NCBI GenBank assembly: GCA_946414975.1
Contig: CAMKQS010000009.1
Span: 1 to 33,665, forward strand
From: an uncultured Caryophanales bacterium
GTDB taxonomy: Bacteria; Bacillota_I; Bacilli_A; RF39; UBA660
Length of the DNA stretch: 33,665 bases
Reading direction: 5' to 3'
The notes beneath the pieces were generated by a model that did no database searches, had not been told where the DNA came from, and saw nothing but the letters and a program-made list of their open reading frames with translations. The number at the start of each line of letters is the position of its first letter. Within the stretch, counting starts at the first letter, position 1. Both the position numbers and the translations under genes were made by a program. Below, piece by piece: positions 32,584-33,665 of this stretch.

Positions 32584-33160
32584 TGGCTATGTAAATGCAG
32601 TTGAAAGAGAATCCAAAGTTCTATATGACACTCGAGGAGAGTTCATAGAAAAGATACGAGCCGGAGTCTTTCAAAAAGCATTAGAGAGAGCCGACAATGT
32701 TAGAGTGCTCTTAGATCATGATCAGGATCGAGAACTAGCAGATACCAAATCAGGTAAAGCTAAACTCTATGAAGACAATATCGGATTAAGAGCCATTGTT
32801 GAGATAGAAGACACAGAGGTAATTGATAAAGCTAAGAACAATAAACTTCGTGGATGGTCATTTGGATTTTTATGTAATAAAGAAGACAGAAAAACAAATG
32901 AAGATGGAATCGAAGAAAGAGTTGTTAGAGATTTAGATCTGTTAGAGGTATCAATTATCGATGACAGAAAATATCCTGCATATATCGGTACAAGTATCGA
33001 GATGAGGGATGATGAAGTAAAAATTGCTGAATATAGAAATGCAGACTTCAGCAAGATAGAAATTAGGGATGAGCCTGAACAACAACCTGAAAAGGAAGTT
33101 GAAAAAATAGATTATTCAGATTATGAAGAAAGATTAAAGAAAGCAAAGGAGAGGATATAA
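32546..33160 (+). CDS. Prohead protease, HK97 U35 family
   Basis: This protein of about 204 residues shows VLLDHDQDRELADT (catalytic His), RGWSFGFL (catalytic Ser) and LLEVSIIDDRKYPAY, the pattern of U35/HK97 prohead proteases that cleave scaffold and capsid arms in assembly. ATG 32546 after GGAGGTGG is preferred over an upstream in-frame codon. The C-terminal tail is acidic and helical. Confidence 0.93.
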   Translation: MKVEVRNNKIIIDGYVNAVERESKVLYDTRGEFIEKIRAGVFQKALERADNVRVLLDHDQDRELADTKSGKAKLYEDNIGLRAIVEIEDTEVIDKAKNNKLRGWSFGFLCNKEDRKTNEDGIEERVVRDLDLLEVSIIDDRKYPAYIGTSIEMRDDEVKIAEYRNADFSKIEIRDEPEQQPEKEVEKIDYSDYEERLKKAKERI

Positions 33161-33665
33161 ATGAATCTAAAAACATTAACTGAACAAAGAGCTGATAAGC
33201 AAACTGAAATGGAAACATTATTAAACAAAGTAGAGGGAGAACAAAGAGCCTTTACTGATGAGGAGAATGAATTATTCACTCAATTAGAAACTGATATTCA
33301 AAATATCACTAATACAATTGAAAGTATTAAAAAAGGTCGTGAATTAACAGAAGAACCTGATGAAGAAGAAAAAGAGGAAAAGAAAGAGGAGGAAGAAGAA
33401 GTGAAAGAAAACGAAGAAAGAGCTTTAAATGAAGAAAAAGCATTCGAAAGATATATTCGTGGAGTATTAACTGAAGAAAGAGCTGATACTAATCTAACAG
33501 TAGGAGATAACGGAGCAGTAATTCCTGAATCAATTGCTAAAAAGATTATTAAGAAAGTTTATGATATTTCACCAATATTAGAAAAATCTACTAAGTACAA
33601 TGTTAAAGGTAAATTAGAAATACCATATTATGCTGAAACTAATAGTGCAAAAGTAAACATGGCAT
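33161..33665 (+). CDS. Major capsid protein, HK97 fold, 3' end missing
   Basis: At least 168 residues are readable; the window ends inside the gene. The N-terminal delta domain (residues 1-95) is a coiled-coil scaffold with a very acidic segment (EEPDEEEKEEKKEEEEEV), followed by FERYIRGVL and the capsid core start (NLTVGDNGAVIPESIAKKIIKKVYDISPIL). The prohead protease just upstream would remove the delta domain. AAGGAGAGG precedes the ATG. Confidence 0.93.
   Translation, partial: MNLKTLTEQRADKQTEMETLLNKVEGEQRAFTDEENELFTQLETDIQNITNTIESIKKGRELTEEPDEEEKEEKKEEEEEVKENEERALNEEKAFERYIRGVLTEERADTNLTVGDNGAVIPESIAKKIIKKVYDISPILEKSTKYNVKGKLEIPYYAETNSAKVNMA

Overview
The window comes from a very AT-rich, low-GC Gram-positive genome (Bacillota/Bacilli type). 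Support comes from the strongly A/T-biased codons, GGAGG-type ribosome sites, a sortase-type surface adhesin, Obg, RimM, TrmD, ComEA/ComEC and an OLE-RNA locus. An uncultured, probably anaerobic and host-associated Bacilli lineage would fit, but that placement is inference. Two parts are joined: host chromosome from 1 to about 18265, and the left part of an integrated tailed-phage genome from there to the end of the window.

Host part. Bases 1-2043 are the 3' end of a large surface protein made of SpaA/Cna-B-like isopeptide domains; two 543-bp units within it are identical. Then come two paralogous proteins of unknown function (2112-4055) and a convergent LysR-type regulator that shares a bidirectional terminator with them. 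A run of coenzyme-A and metal-hydrolase genes follows: a decayed P-loop kinase fragment, coaD broken by a one-base frameshift, an MBL-fold hydrolase and a PHP-domain phosphoesterase. Bases 7337-8506 hold a sigma-70-type promoter, a structured RNA of about 600 nt ending in a terminator, and a membrane protein with the features of OapA; together these look like an OLE ribonucleoprotein locus. Downstream are an unknown membrane-anchored protein, obg, two prepilin-like genes, a SpoU-family rRNA methylase, rimM, trmD, a helical unknown, a lipid kinase, a lactate-dehydrogenase-type enzyme, comEA and the 5' part of comEC.

Phage part. comEC is cut inside its metallo-beta-lactamase domain, at the point where a THGDxDH-like motif would continue, by a prophage carrying a large serine recombinase. 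In order, the prophage holds the integrase, a LexA/CI-type repressor, a Cro-like protein with an operator array between them, short early proteins, a recombination set (ERF annealing protein, PD-(D/E)XK nuclease, SSB, NinB-like protein), a DnaD-type replication protein, an ArpU/DUF1492-like late regulator, and a two-gene cassette with an SseB-domain protein. A promoter/terminator leader precedes the packaging and head genes: HNH nuclease, ParB-MTase fusion, a MetK-like protein, terminase small and large subunits, portal, prohead protease and a partial major capsid protein. The right end and right attachment site lie outside the window.

The points most worth following are the OLE/OapA locus, the phage split of comEC, a long inverted repeat flanking the immunity region, an operator that exactly fills the spacer of the early promoter, the phage methyltransferase paired with a short S-adenosylmethionine synthetase, and the probable loss of coaD.
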